In this document: positions 35,701 to 43,708 of the stretch, in pieces
Layout of the letters: each line of letters starts with the position of its first letter
Numbering within the stretch: the stretch's first letter is position 1
DNA from: Acinetobacter sp. C26M
GTDB lineage: Bacteria; Pseudomonadota; Gammaproteobacteria; Pseudomonadales; Moraxellaceae
Assembly (NCBI RefSeq): GCF_023702675.1
Contig: NZ_CP098478.1
Location: forward strand, 1,054,001-1,118,000
Direction: 5' to 3'
Length of the DNA: 64,000 nucleotides
The notes under the pieces: model-generated
Seen by the model: only the letters and a program-made list of their open reading frames with translations
The model's database searches: none
What the model was told of the DNA's origin: nothing
Translations under genes and position numbers: made by a program

Positions 35701-38700
35701 GACCAATTCGGTTGCCAACACCATGGGTACGGTAGCGGTTGATATCTTTAATGATTATAAGCTGCCGATTACTTTAGTTGGGCAGAAAATTCAGAAAATT
35801 ATAAGTCGTGAACAACAGGTAATTAGAGGGGCAGGTGATAAACTTACTTTTAATTATGAAGAGGGTATGGTGGTACAGAAGATTCAATTCGCGTTACCAT
35901 CACAATTACAAAGCTTCGGAAGTGGAAATTTCGAAGTCGAGCTGAGTATTAATGGTCAAACCTACAAAAGAAGTGTGAGTTCAACAACAACTTTTATTGA
36001 ATTTCCTTTAGATTTAAATGAAGATAAATTTTTAGGGGGTAAAAGTTATAATGTAAAAATTTATAAGAGAGTCTCACCTGCGGTAACAGAGTTGGTAATG
36101 AATTCTACCAATTATGTCCCTAATAAACTCTCATTAATTTATGTGACTTATACTGATAGTAGTTATCGTCCACCAATGTTTTATTCTAATGCGGGAGATA
36201 TTCTTGATTTAGGTGTACAAGTTGTCGATCACCAGGGGGGAGTAGCACCATACAATCATTTGATAGTAAATAATGTGCCTGCTGGAACAAGTCGTGTTGA
36301 AGTAAAATATAAGCTTCAAGGTGCTAGTCAATGGAGTACGTTAACAAATAGTGCAGAATTATATAAGAATATGCCTGGTTGGTATCAGGTGAATTTAAGC
36401 ACACTGGTTAAGAATCAAAATTATGATTATCAATATATTACTTATAATGATAAAGGGGATATATTAGGGGGTGGTCAAGGTGTAATTAACACAGCTAATA
36501 ATCAAGCAGCTATTAATCAGAAAGTATTGTCTGTAGATGATATACCTAATCTTTATAAAGATAAAAAGGATATTGTCAATGGTAGGCAAGATATTAATAA
36601 TGCAATTTATAAAGATATCGGTGTGTTTAATTCAACTTACTTCCAAACAAAAGGATATTTGAAGGATGATGATACGGCATTCTTTGGTATAGAGTATACT
36701 TTTAATAATAATGTTTTGAGAAAGTATAGTAAGCAAGAGTTTGCTCTAGTTGTTAAAAATAGAAATACTGGTGAATTAGTAAAAACAACAGGTGTTTTCT
36801 ATCTATCAGCAGGTGACGTTACTAAAGTTAATGTGGATATCATTTCTGCCGAATTTAAAAGAACAGTTTTCTTGAATAATACTGCTAATTATCAAGTAAC
36901 TCTAGTATATAAGGATGGGCAAAACTTTATTCCAATAGCTAGTTGTGATAATGATGTAAGAAGGGAGAAGAATGGTCATAATTATGATTATGATCTTGTG
37001 TATAATTATTCATATAATCAAGGAACTGGAAGTCTGAATAGAGACTTATTGTTGCGATTAAATAATCAATCTACAAATACCACCCATATCTTTACTTATT
37101 ATAGAGAATTAGGCAGTAAAGCAGCTTATTCATTTATAGAGGCTACTCCTTTAAAAGATGTTTATGGGACTACGATTCCAGGTGCATTTGATATCGATTA
37201 TGCCTCTAGATTGGATCCTAGTAAGAAATATGAAATCCAGTATGTGAGTTATGCAGGACAAAATATCATTAACCGTCAACAGGGCACCATAGCGTTTACT
37301 GCGGAAGGTATGCAAGTAAATACGTCTCCTCTAAATTATGGCGGAGATGGGTTTATGCTTTTCTATGGGAATAGCATTGCCTTCTTTGATCAGTTCCAGC
37401 CTGTTTCTACAACATCGACAGTAGCTCAGTTAAAACTCCGTAAGGTCGGAAGTAGTGTATGGGAAAATATCCCCTTAACAGGGATTTCAGGTTGGTTTAA
37501 CTGGGACTTTGGCAGTAGAAATGGTGAGTATGAATTTAAACTGGATTCGTATAATAGACCAGGAGACACCAGTCCATTAGGGCGTATCATCGGTAAGTTA
37601 CGTCTAGGAGCTGAACCTCAGGTATTAAACTACATTCCTGCATCCTTTGTACAAAACCAGATTACTTTCTCTGGGCAACCAACTGGTAGTAAAACCGTTA
37701 GAGTAAAATATGGCACGGTTGCTGGCCAACTCAATCAAACCGTAGATCTGGTTGTTGGTGCGGATGGGAAAGCTATTTTTGATGCAACTGCGATTGCAGA
37801 GCTGAACCTGTTTGGTAGTACCACAGTTTACTATAGCTATGAAACTAAAGATGCTGATAGTAAAGTCTTAAACCGCGCCAGTGGTTATATCAATGTGGGC
37901 TTAGGGGCAGGATCAGGTCAGCATACCAACTTGCTTAATGATAGCTGGATTGATCTACAGCCTGCACAAAGTAATGGCACCAAGATGGAGGTGTATTACC
38001 GTAAACGTCAGGTTGATGCCAATGGTAACTTTGTTTCTGATCTGATTAATGCTGATATCAATAGTGATGCCTACTGGGGAGATAAAGCACAGTTCACAAC
38101 AGTAGCTCTTAATCCGCAAAATGGTATCTATCGTTGGAATATTAATGATCTCATTCCAAAAGATGGCTATGAGAACTATGAATACTTCTATCAGCTCTAT
38201 GACGCCACTGGCAAAGTGATTGCTTTTGTCCCAGGTAAAGTCACAATTGACAGTAAAGGAAATGGAAGTACCCAGCAAACCAAATGGGCGATTACGGGTT
38301 CAGGTAGTGAACAAAACCAAATCATTCGCCGACAAGAACACAATGCCTTTGGTGAGATCACCAGTGAAACTGATGGTAATGGCTATACCACTACACTGAG
38401 CTATAACACCTTAGGTAAGTTGGTTGAGAAGAAATTGCCAACGGTGGATATCCGTAAGGCAGATGGCAGTGTAGTACAAGGCACACCAACCCTTGAATAT
38501 GGTTATGACCTTGCTGGACGACTCTTGGTTACTAAAGATGCTAATGGCAATATCAATAAGCAGACTTATGTAAATGGTCACAATCTGGAGACAGGGGATT
38601 GGCTGGTGGCCAATGAAACCCATGCTGATGCTGGGCAAGTCGTCAATGGTTATGACGTGTTTGGTAATCTCTTGGCACGAACCAATGAGATTGGAATTAA

Positions 38701-41700
38701 AACAGGTTATGAATATGACCTGAATGGCAATCTGGTTAAAATAAACCGAGCTCCACGTACAGCAGGTAGTATCGGTGCAGATGCCATTAGTAATGCGGGC
38801 GTACAACAGACTTTAACCGATACCTTTAGCTATGATGAACTAGGTAATCGTATTACTGCAACCAATGCCCTAGGCAATATCACGACCACCGATTACGATG
38901 CTTTAGGCCGAGTAATTCAGAGCAAATCAGCTGAAGGGGCTGTGACTAAAATTGATTATGCTTATGATGCCAATATTCTGAACGTCAATGGTACTAAAGG
39001 TGGGCTTAAACGAACTGAGACCGATGCCTTAGGTAAAAAGCTGATCGATGAACAAGACTATTATGGTCGTACAGTCAAACATACCGATAAAGGCGGTCGA
39101 GTCTTTAACTATTACTACAATACAGGTGGCTGGCTCACCCGACAAACTAGCACCCAAGGTCAAAATATTGACTATAGCTACTACAACAATGGTTCAATTA
39201 AAGAAATCCGTGATGTTGCTTTAAACCTGCTCACGGCCTATCGCTATGATGACAATGGTAACCGAATTGAAGAACGCTATCAGGAGTTGAATGCCAAAGA
39301 AGGTGAACCACGCGTCTTCCAGAATGCCCAGATCAATTACGATGCATTGAATCGTAAGATTAGTGTACAAGATCAATCCTTTAATATTGCCTATGACTAT
39401 GATGCCAATGGCAACATTATGCATATGTTGGCGAACTACCGTGATGCGGTGAATGCTGCACCGAAGATCCAAGACTTTTGGTATCGCTATGACAGTATGA
39501 ATCGTTTTACGATCAGCATGGGAAGACTGAATAACACCACCAAGACAGTCGAAAAAGGTGATACAGGGGTTGAAATTACCTATGACAAGTTGGGCCAACG
39601 AACCTCAGCAGATTATGGTAAAGATGCACTCAACTCAAGCAAGGCGCATAAAGAACGCTATATTTATACGACTGATGGCTATCTTGAAAGAGTATTGAAT
39701 GCAGACTATAACACCAATGGTGTGTTAGGGACTGAATATACACTTTCTACACGTGCCAATGATGCCTTAGGTCGGGTGAAGACATACAAGGACTATAATC
39801 CGAATAGTGATAGTGTTTACCAAACGACAGACAACATCTATAACAAAGACAATCAAATCACTAATCAGACTAAAGCTGGTGGCAATGGTGCGGGTAGCAC
39901 TGTCTATAATTATCTTGCTGATAAGGTAACATTAGACAATACGGTCATGACACCAAGTTCAGGTTCAGCTCAAACGACCAAATATACCTATGATTGGTGG
40001 GATTCGGCTAAACAAAAGTCGATTAGTACTACGGTGAATAACCTGACAGGTACGACTGATTTTAGTTATGACGTCAATGGACATGTCAGTGGTTTTACCG
40101 ACAAAAAAAATGCGCAGAATCAACGTCAAGCGACTTATATCAATAACTCGCAAGGGATGGTGTTGCAGCGTAATGAGTTAATTAACGGATCAATGAACCG
40201 TTACCGTAACTTCTATTATGTCAATGGTCAGCGCATTGGTGATGTGAGTAATGATGGTCCATCACGTGAAGACTATGTACAAAGCTTGCAGAACAGTCGA
40301 GGCACACCAACACAGGCCAAGGACTTTAAACCGATTTCATCAGCGGACTTTGATCAGAACTTTGAGCCGATCAACGCGCAGTATCCATCGAGTGCTCCAA
40401 CTAACTATGTGGTGAACAACGGAGACACCCTGCAAAGCATCGCTTTGTCGGTATGGGGCGATGCTTCGATGTGGTACATGATTGCGGATCTGAATGGCTT
40501 AAGTCCATCAGATAAATTGACAGCAGGTCAAGTACTCACGATTCCGAACAAAGTCACCAATATCCACAACAACAGTGAAACCTTTAGACCGTATAACCCA
40601 GGTGAAGCGATTGGGGATACCCAACCGACCGTCCCAAGTCCGCCACCACCACCGAAACCGAAGAAGAAGTGTGGTGGTATTGCCCAGATTGTGATGATTG
40701 TAGTGGCAGTGGTTGTGACAATTTATACTGCGGGAGCTGCATCAGCAGCGTTTGGAGCTCTAGCAGCTGGGACAAGTGTTACAACAGCAGTTGGTACTAC
40801 AATAGCATCAGGAGCACTTTTTTCTACTGGTGTGGCTGCACTGGGTGGAGCTTCAATTGGAGCAGCAATGGTTGGAGCGGCAGTAGGAAGTGCAGCTTCG
40901 CAATTGGTTGGTAAAGCAATGGGCGCTGTAGATAGTTTCTCATGGTCACAGGTTGGGGTGTCTGCACTAACCGCTGGAGCGACTGCTGGTGTGGGAGCCG
41001 GAATAGGCCAACTCGCTACTAAAGGGTATAGTTGGGCTCAAACAGCTTCTAATGCAATCAATGCAGTCAATAATGGTACAGCAGGTTGGACACAAGCTGT
41101 AGGTGTTGGGGCATATGCCGGTGCAGTCGGTTATGGTTCAAATTACATTGCCAATCAGGCGTTTGGTAATAACCAAAGCTTTAGCTGGGCAGCACTAGGT
41201 TCATCGATTGTTGGTTCAATGGCAGGGGCTGGCTTAGGTAAGTCTGGGGCATTTAATACGCTTGGTAAATCAGCAAGCCCATATGCTTATTCAATTGCTG
41301 GTGCAAGTGCAGCAGCCACGATAGAAGATAAATGGTTTGGTGGAGCAAGACCGGATTATTTAAATGTTTCGATGGCAGCAATTGCGAATACTGCCGGGAC
41401 ACAATTCGGAGAGAAATCAGCAGATTGGTTAGAAATGGAAGTATTTCTTCGTCAAGCAAGAAAAGATTTAGCTACAGCGCCGCTATATGCGATGAGTGTA
41501 AATGAGGCTGTGACTAAAGCTAAGAACTTTATGAATACAGGCCTAGATTACGTTAAGTCTGGTGTTGATTACGTTAGTGATATAGTTTCTGATTATTTAC
41601 CAAATAATGCAGCCGAACGTTCTAGAACTTTAATGAGTGGTGGTGGAGCTTCAAATTCAGGTTCAACAATGCTACCTTCAATTTCAGTAAAAGCGATGTT

Positions 41701-42709
41701 AGAAGATGAAGTATTTAGACCATCAGCTGTTACATATGCTCTTGGTGGTGTACGTGGTTTTAATATGAGTGTGGCATTGGATAACATTCAGCAAAGTAGA
41801 ATGTCACAAACGAGAGCAGAACTTCGTCCTTTAAATAAATTAGAAGCCTTTTATCGAGATTATCATATCCAACCGTTTGTAAATGGTGTCAGAACACTTG
41901 GGCATGGGATGGTTGGGCTAGCACGTGAAGGTGCTTATACTTCATTTGATGTGTTTGCAAAGCGAGTGAATCCTCGCGCAAAACCAGAGAGCTGGTTTTT
42001 CCAATCATTAGAATCACAGGGTATATACTCAACAGGTAAAACTATTGTTCAGAATGTTGCCGTTGGGACAGTAGATGGTGTTTTAAATCCATTCAGAGCC
42101 TTGGTTCGAAATGATTATGATGCATTTGCAGAGTCTTTGCCTAATTTCGCGGCTACAATTGCGGGAGGGAAAATAATACAGCCAGCACCTAAGCCTGTGG
42201 AATTTATAACTTTATATCATGGGACTTCAAAAGCGTTTGCATCGGATATTAGAGTGTCTGGAATTGATATTACTAAATCTAAAGCGTCAAATGATTTTGG
42301 AGAAGGATTTTATTTGACTTCCTCGCGTGATGACGCCATTAGTTCTGCAACAATGCAAAATAAGAATCTAAATGATATCGGGGTATTAGAGTTTCGTATC
42401 CCGAAAGATAAGTATAATGATTTAAATCATCTAGAGTTTAATTCTCCAAATAAAGAGTGGCAGGATTTTGTGACTTTAAATAAAGGTATTGAAAATTATA
42501 TTGGCAAAAATGGAAATACAATACCATTTTATAGACCACCGCAAGAATGGAATGTGAAAATCGAAAATCATGATATAATCTCTGGTCCTTTATTTAGAAA
42601 GATTAATTCGGAAGGAAAGATGTTACACTGGGAAAATAGACAGCCTCAAGTTGTTGTCCGTTCACCTGCTTCAGCGTGGTTGTTTAATCAATATATGGTA
42701 GATAAGTAA
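26780..42709 (+). CDS. Giant YD/RHS-repeat polymorphic toxin with LysM and C-terminal ART-like domain
   Basis: This is one uninterrupted 15.9-kb gene of 5,309 residues; AAGAGG lies 7 bases before the ATG. Residues 1-160 are non-repetitive, with no signal peptide and no PAAR motif. YD repeats (GxxxxxxYDxxGR) fill about 165-2855 and 3837-4490. Between them (about 2861-3834) lie several beta-sandwich-like modules (SRVEVKYKLQG, KTVRVKYG, KMEVYYRKR). A LysM domain (VVNNGDTLQSIALSVWGD) is at about 4541-4592. Next come a PPPPPKPKKK linker, a hydrophobic segment (IAQIVMIVVAVVVTIYTAG) and a Gly/Ala-rich stretch to about 4825. The last 170 residues look like a DUF3990 ADP-ribosyltransferase fold: LYHGT near 5145, FGEGFYLT near 5175 and a final QVVVRSPASA. 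I see no usual RHS core (DPxG-type) motif. The family delivers C-terminal toxins to rival cells; the export route here is unknown. The toxin tip is AT-rich compared with the repeats. Confidence 0.9.
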   Translation: MVGIVSGNGLGLFNSSFNNLGKKGLQGNANFGQAQLQNYVNIADGNLIIRQLDQNLSALGKDIQSIQTYNSKGVLSGDTQWGGEWSRRITLVGDLITAGSKILITAEDGHQITFNYSSANAYISTEGDGAYDKLLVNGNTLTVIDGKTRVNEIYEYNPSLKTGRLVAVKDSNGTNLAYSYDALDRLISIKDLNSTSLNELIYNYDGTTNRIKRIDTKANGITNQNVYYEYDSLNRLSKVITDLTPNDNSIADQKVYSTSYSYELNSSRIASITQSDGTSVQFSYELDSVTNSYRVKAVRDSQGLTTFTYAANKTTVENSLKEIWEYSYDENQQLTSIKNANAEVSSFSYDGQGNVTSIVDNEGNKLTYRYDSNGNLTEEYNHLGKAIKYTYAGISRLESVVEFETLAAKDTNGNWILPTGNSKTTNYIYDGSQRLRFIINNGRLSEYIYNDQGQLITKVGSYDTKYLSTNLMLLTIEAWSKKNARNQLSSYEYDVLGNLKREINYSSINKTADAAGLVNNQGVFEDATQLIDYVYDPKGLLLQKIIRHGADRQTAAATAAQAIQSFTYDGLGRILTEVSAAGTTSYSYAAGKITVINAANLVTTQSFDSYGRLLNIVQSATNQPSRTTSYTYDEAGRLVYSKQPTGNEQFNFYDKKGRLVGVADSSGLLIEYVYNKNDLQTKEIRYANAVNSTGWLVNNSVAKKRIEEIRPAVNSFDRVIEKSYDSSSQLKSIKQANGTLTEYSYDNFGNVIQTKTGDRISRYFYNKDNQQVGVLDAEGYLVETIYNTVGQKVQVNRYSKLTTESLRATGTLAQLKPTGADNITRSTLFFYNAQNKLVGSIDEKNFITAYIYDEKNNTVTTRQYTEATTVSITNFMVWTDFIAAIPATNSYQESIKYYDNQGRLTKLSDTRQGITTYGYDNAGRVITEILATGSNERRIFTRYNAFDDVTHVLAGEVALDIKSGMTAAQVDQVYEQYAIKSYYDAAGRKTQVLNAAGQLTTFYYDKSGRLTHRINAEGNVVETSYTLFGEVKTTTQYVNSLSKTDEKVTDLAGAAIPAAFSNAVGVGKRLKGGELTTTLSNLVAAIKNASKDNVAKFEYDKLGNISKKTDAESNSVDFLYNQYGELDTETRQVTLNGVKKPVQTAYTYSKRGELKSVITDKGGLNQSTSKEYDAFGRVTKETDAKGNITSYDYFADQGRSIQVTSANNSLTKTTYDAWNRVLTVNSNNNISSYSYDDKARTLTVKSPEGLQTITRYNEFGDVIEITAANNGKTTYLYNKDGKKTKETNAASASTSYVYDKNTGLLKESTNALGLKTEYIYDDANRVQSQIVTISATEKVETQYRYDGQGQRLEVIEAYGTVNQRSTQYNYDKAGRLTSVVQDATGIKATTTYAYDETGREIRVVDKGVTTVYSYDALGRRLSEIKDPTGEALKTEYRYDLNGNLTRKIDQAGNSSWYIYDNMNRLSYTVNSLGETVGSVYDVNDRVIAQYRYTVLQNVSTWLVKDIAITTDITVSSVDARTSTRFVYNKDGLEIFSVDAEGSVVEKQYNELGKVTQIISYDKAINLTGESLTQEAVRAALQTASAGSRTESYYYDALGRVVFTIDAAGYVKRHDYNALGDITAIRSFREPTTLSRSSTFLELRAIYANSSSIPSSTIQYMYYDKLGRKVYDLDKNSILTRYYYDELNNLVGKKETTISYVTLLDLLRTKDENGAFNSPRPVSNPDNFDAGLKLLTDIQFRETNYYYDKLGRVTYTIDALGYVTRYTYNAFNVVSGTVKFYDATSLSRSSTNAELDAVYRTAANQLPPFTLKGAIFNVMGRKVLDYNELSFVTYYSYDALGNLVSKKETKLLLGTLLDLLRTKDANGVLTPRPASNANNVNKAILLVTPDQYNETKYYYDKVGRLAYDINALGYVNNYRYDALGQLISSKQSNLTADSILDLLRTKDASGNFTTPRPELNADNLEKAFKVVPVANYKESNSYYDQDGRLNYSIDAMGYVTRYSNDAYDNVINIIRFKAATTLSRSSTLAQLDVAFKTATTLPAHTMIQYGYDALNRKIKETDAEGFSVETGYDAFGNTIWVKDKLGNKGYFYYDALNRNTFKIDAEGYITFYYYDVFGNQTAERKYYQRVNGLDKIIADNGLINNVRVLATATEVAPTNQPYLDYNVYYDQTSYQYDKLNRKTKISDILGNYEEYTYNNGLTQPATYRNKLGGVYSYVYDKVGRLIQETLPELAGGQAVINSYEYDAYGNRTKLIEAKGLVEQRVSVYQYDALNRLTAKVGEAVSTTQFKVTDASKPNVKNKIVTLTAPKESYQYDSYGNQIAKTDANGATTYSYYDQNGRKLSEISPVGQLTQWAYNADGQVIQLKSYETAIALPTQAGGALPVAPAGNVRVVDYSYDKVGRQTAVTTPNISAYEYYQEKNNLKGALTPTSSTVRTYYDANGNVIRVEDGKGNNSYSYYDAIGRKLLSVDAGGYATQWSYDYNSTTKLNSITETKYATQLKQTVNATDQLTQVLGYVTADANNDRITISTLDRKGRVSKTELLNVKYTDGTTTKVGNSGTSFTYNGLDQVLTKTDITGTVRTDYDKLGRETLRTFGEYKDSNNVAVKQRIASVYNGLGLLSSSSVLGTNDAVSTDDRVTQYGYDKLGRLIKELDVNLNHSVDYAYDLVGNQTWIGNERKTSTAVVKSDETLIEYNASGKEITRRVREGSRPTQTSTAITWVTLEERETRYNVFGEVTGKRLIQADSATKATDPWQEVTEYNNQGKVWKSNANNGVTRYYLYDRNGNATLQLDTTGSTTIIAKTPDQLKDLTGVTYTETVYDQRNQVAEVRQPKYSQESLDTTLNIFGQTISRTTEKSTVALTDTTNKLKFDANTQKLSIQAHAQATRVIIKYWPKGSAATPENTLTVDMQAGATAGAFVLDISAIKANADFNFSYSSSNAAGQVLESSTGTIKRSVNIIDVFSGGSVTANPNATTNSVANTMGTVAVDIFNDYKLPITLVGQKIQKIISREQQVIRGAGDKLTFNYEEGMVVQKIQFALPSQLQSFGSGNFEVELSINGQTYKRSVSSTTTFIEFPLDLNEDKFLGGKSYNVKIYKRVSPAVTELVMNSTNYVPNKLSLIYVTYTDSSYRPPMFYSNAGDILDLGVQVVDHQGGVAPYNHLIVNNVPAGTSRVEVKYKLQGASQWSTLTNSAELYKNMPGWYQVNLSTLVKNQNYDYQYITYNDKGDILGGGQGVINTANNQAAINQKVLSVDDIPNLYKDKKDIVNGRQDINNAIYKDIGVFNSTYFQTKGYLKDDDTAFFGIEYTFNNNVLRKYSKQEFALVVKNRNTGELVKTTGVFYLSAGDVTKVNVDIISAEFKRTVFLNNTANYQVTLVYKDGQNFIPIASCDNDVRREKNGHNYDYDLVYNYSYNQGTGSLNRDLLLRLNNQSTNTTHIFTYYRELGSKAAYSFIEATPLKDVYGTTIPGAFDIDYASRLDPSKKYEIQYVSYAGQNIINRQQGTIAFTAEGMQVNTSPLNYGGDGFMLFYGNSIAFFDQFQPVSTTSTVAQLKLRKVGSSVWENIPLTGISGWFNWDFGSRNGEYEFKLDSYNRPGDTSPLGRIIGKLRLGAEPQVLNYIPASFVQNQITFSGQPTGSKTVRVKYGTVAGQLNQTVDLVVGADGKAIFDATAIAELNLFGSTTVYYSYETKDADSKVLNRASGYINVGLGAGSGQHTNLLNDSWIDLQPAQSNGTKMEVYYRKRQVDANGNFVSDLINADINSDAYWGDKAQFTTVALNPQNGIYRWNINDLIPKDGYENYEYFYQLYDATGKVIAFVPGKVTIDSKGNGSTQQTKWAITGSGSEQNQIIRRQEHNAFGEITSETDGNGYTTTLSYNTLGKLVEKKLPTVDIRKADGSVVQGTPTLEYGYDLAGRLLVTKDANGNINKQTYVNGHNLETGDWLVANETHADAGQVVNGYDVFGNLLARTNEIGIKTGYEYDLNGNLVKINRAPRTAGSIGADAISNAGVQQTLTDTFSYDELGNRITATNALGNITTTDYDALGRVIQSKSAEGAVTKIDYAYDANILNVNGTKGGLKRTETDALGKKLIDEQDYYGRTVKHTDKGGRVFNYYYNTGGWLTRQTSTQGQNIDYSYYNNGSIKEIRDVALNLLTAYRYDDNGNRIEERYQELNAKEGEPRVFQNAQINYDALNRKISVQDQSFNIAYDYDANGNIMHMLANYRDAVNAAPKIQDFWYRYDSMNRFTISMGRLNNTTKTVEKGDTGVEITYDKLGQRTSADYGKDALNSSKAHKERYIYTTDGYLERVLNADYNTNGVLGTEYTLSTRANDALGRVKTYKDYNPNSDSVYQTTDNIYNKDNQITNQTKAGGNGAGSTVYNYLADKVTLDNTVMTPSSGSAQTTKYTYDWWDSAKQKSISTTVNNLTGTTDFSYDVNGHVSGFTDKKNAQNQRQATYINNSQGMVLQRNELINGSMNRYRNFYYVNGQRIGDVSNDGPSREDYVQSLQNSRGTPTQAKDFKPISSADFDQNFEPINAQYPSSAPTNYVVNNGDTLQSIALSVWGDASMWYMIADLNGLSPSDKLTAGQVLTIPNKVTNIHNNSETFRPYNPGEAIGDTQPTVPSPPPPPKPKKKCGGIAQIVMIVVAVVVTIYTAGAASAAFGALAAGTSVTTAVGTTIASGALFSTGVAALGGASIGAAMVGAAVGSAASQLVGKAMGAVDSFSWSQVGVSALTAGATAGVGAGIGQLATKGYSWAQTASNAINAVNNGTAGWTQAVGVGAYAGAVGYGSNYIANQAFGNNQSFSWAALGSSIVGSMAGAGLGKSGAFNTLGKSASPYAYSIAGASAAATIEDKWFGGARPDYLNVSMAAIANTAGTQFGEKSADWLEMEVFLRQARKDLATAPLYAMSVNEAVTKAKNFMNTGLDYVKSGVDYVSDIVSDYLPNNAAERSRTLMSGGGASNSGSTMLPSISVKAMLEDEVFRPSAVTYALGGVRGFNMSVALDNIQQSRMSQTRAELRPLNKLEAFYRDYHIQPFVNGVRTLGHGMVGLAREGAYTSFDVFAKRVNPRAKPESWFFQSLESQGIYSTGKTIVQNVAVGTVDGVLNPFRALVRNDYDAFAESLPNFAATIAGGKIIQPAPKPVEFITLYHGTSKAFASDIRVSGIDITKSKASNDFGEGFYLTSSRDDAISSATMQNKNLNDIGVLEFRIPKDKYNDLNHLEFNSPNKEWQDFVTLNKGIENYIGKNGNTIPFYRPPQEWNVKIENHDIISGPLFRKINSEGKMLHWENRQPQVVVRSPASAWLFNQYMVDK

Positions 42710-43033
42710 ATGACAGTATTAAGTGTTGGTGATAATGAAGAAGTAATACACTTTTTTATGGGAGTTAGATCACATTTTGAATCCGTTTTCAAAGGCTCTC
42801 AATTGGATGTTAATTCTTTAATTAATAGTTATTACTCTAAATTTACAAATGAAGAGTTTGTAGGGGAGTATGGCTTGGCACCTGAGAATCAAGAACTTTG
42901 GGAACATTGGGGGTATTTTGAAGTTGCACTTAGAGTTTATTATTATGAGGTTTTAAACCATAATCCAGATAAATTAGCTTATATTAAATGGTTGAATAAA
43001 TTTATAAAGGAATATAGATCAGGAGGAATTTAA
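42710..43033 (+). CDS. Candidate immunity protein to the ART-like toxin
   Basis: This 107-residue acidic protein is not recognised. Its ATG follows the toxin-gene stop codon with no gap, so translation is probably coupled. It has no signal peptide or membrane helix and reads as all-helical (HFFMGVRSHFESVFKG, FEVALRVYYYEVLNHNPDKLAY). Its size, position and low GC match the immunity genes that follow polymorphic toxins. This identification is inference from position. It should neutralise the C-terminal domain by direct binding in the cytoplasm. Confidence 0.65.
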   Translation: MTVLSVGDNEEVIHFFMGVRSHFESVFKGSQLDVNSLINSYYSKFTNEEFVGEYGLAPENQELWEHWGYFEVALRVYYYEVLNHNPDKLAYIKWLNKFIKEYRSGGI

Positions 43034-43035
43034 TT

Positions 43036-43566
43036 GTGGCTGTTTTAATTGAGGGTATTTCTGTAATTGTTCGTAATGATTCAATTTTCTCAAAATATTA
43101 TGGTGGTAATGCTGGTTTTTTAAAGTCAGTTAATAAAATGGTTTGGATTTCTGATAGTGAATTAGTGTGTGTTCACTTTATGACTCCAACCGATGCTAAA
43201 AAATATGTAGATGTTCTAATTGAAAATGGGTTGGAATTTAAAGATGAAGATAATAATGCAATTGATATTACGATTGTAGATCAATTAAAAGGAAAACTAA
43301 CAAAAAGCAATTGGATTTTTTGTGGATATACGAATTGGGATGGTAATTCTGATCAAAGAATAATGGTTTGCCAATTGTTAAATTCAAGTTTAGATGAGAT
43401 TCTGGTTCCAAATAATTGGAAATATGAAGTATCTTTAACGAAACAAGCTTTATTTTTTCGTCCAGATGATATGAAAAAAAGCTTAAGATTTTTAAAAACT
43501 GAAAATAATATAGATGTTTTTATAGATACGGAAACAGGTAAAGAATATTTTGTAAGAAGAGAGTAA
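43036..43566 (+). CDS. Second small protein after the toxin, possible immunity protein
   Basis: This 176-residue protein begins at GTG 43036, 9 bases after a full AGGAGG and 2 bases after the stop of the previous gene. Motifs include MAVLIEGISVIVRND at the start, VHFMTPTDAKKYVD, and a C-terminal NIDVFIDTETGKEYF. It reads as an alpha/beta protein without membrane segments. I associate the MAVLIEGISV opening with small proteins found next to RHS-type genes, but cannot confirm this here. It may be a second, or displaced orphan, immunity gene. Confidence 0.6.
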   Translation: MAVLIEGISVIVRNDSIFSKYYGGNAGFLKSVNKMVWISDSELVCVHFMTPTDAKKYVDVLIENGLEFKDEDNNAIDITIVDQLKGKLTKSNWIFCGYTNWDGNSDQRIMVCQLLNSSLDEILVPNNWKYEVSLTKQALFFRPDDMKKSLRFLKTENNIDVFIDTETGKEYFVRRE

Positions 43567-43708
43567 TATCTCATTTATATATGATCTCTATCCATCATTG
43601 TATGGTAAAACTTGTATCTAAGAGTTAAATAGAAAGTTTATCTATTGACCCATTTGTCATTTAATACCATATTATAATTTTATATTACTTAAATATATCG
43701 CTTTATCT

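Noticed and set aside
39221..39598. Minus-strand frame of 125 codons opposite the YD repeats
   Set aside because: Antisense shadow of the repetitive coding sequence; Ile/Val-rich with no domain and no ribosome-binding site.
27000..40200. Dense short DNA repeats that could be mistaken for a CRISPR array or satellite
   Set aside because: They are in frame and encode YD repeats of one continuous protein; spacing and sequence vary as coding repeats do, with no identical direct repeats separated by spacers.
40669..40914. Plus-strand Trp/Cys-rich frame of 81 codons
   Set aside because: It lies out of frame inside the Gly/Ala-rich part of the giant gene; the composition is an artefact of GCN/GGN codons read in another frame.
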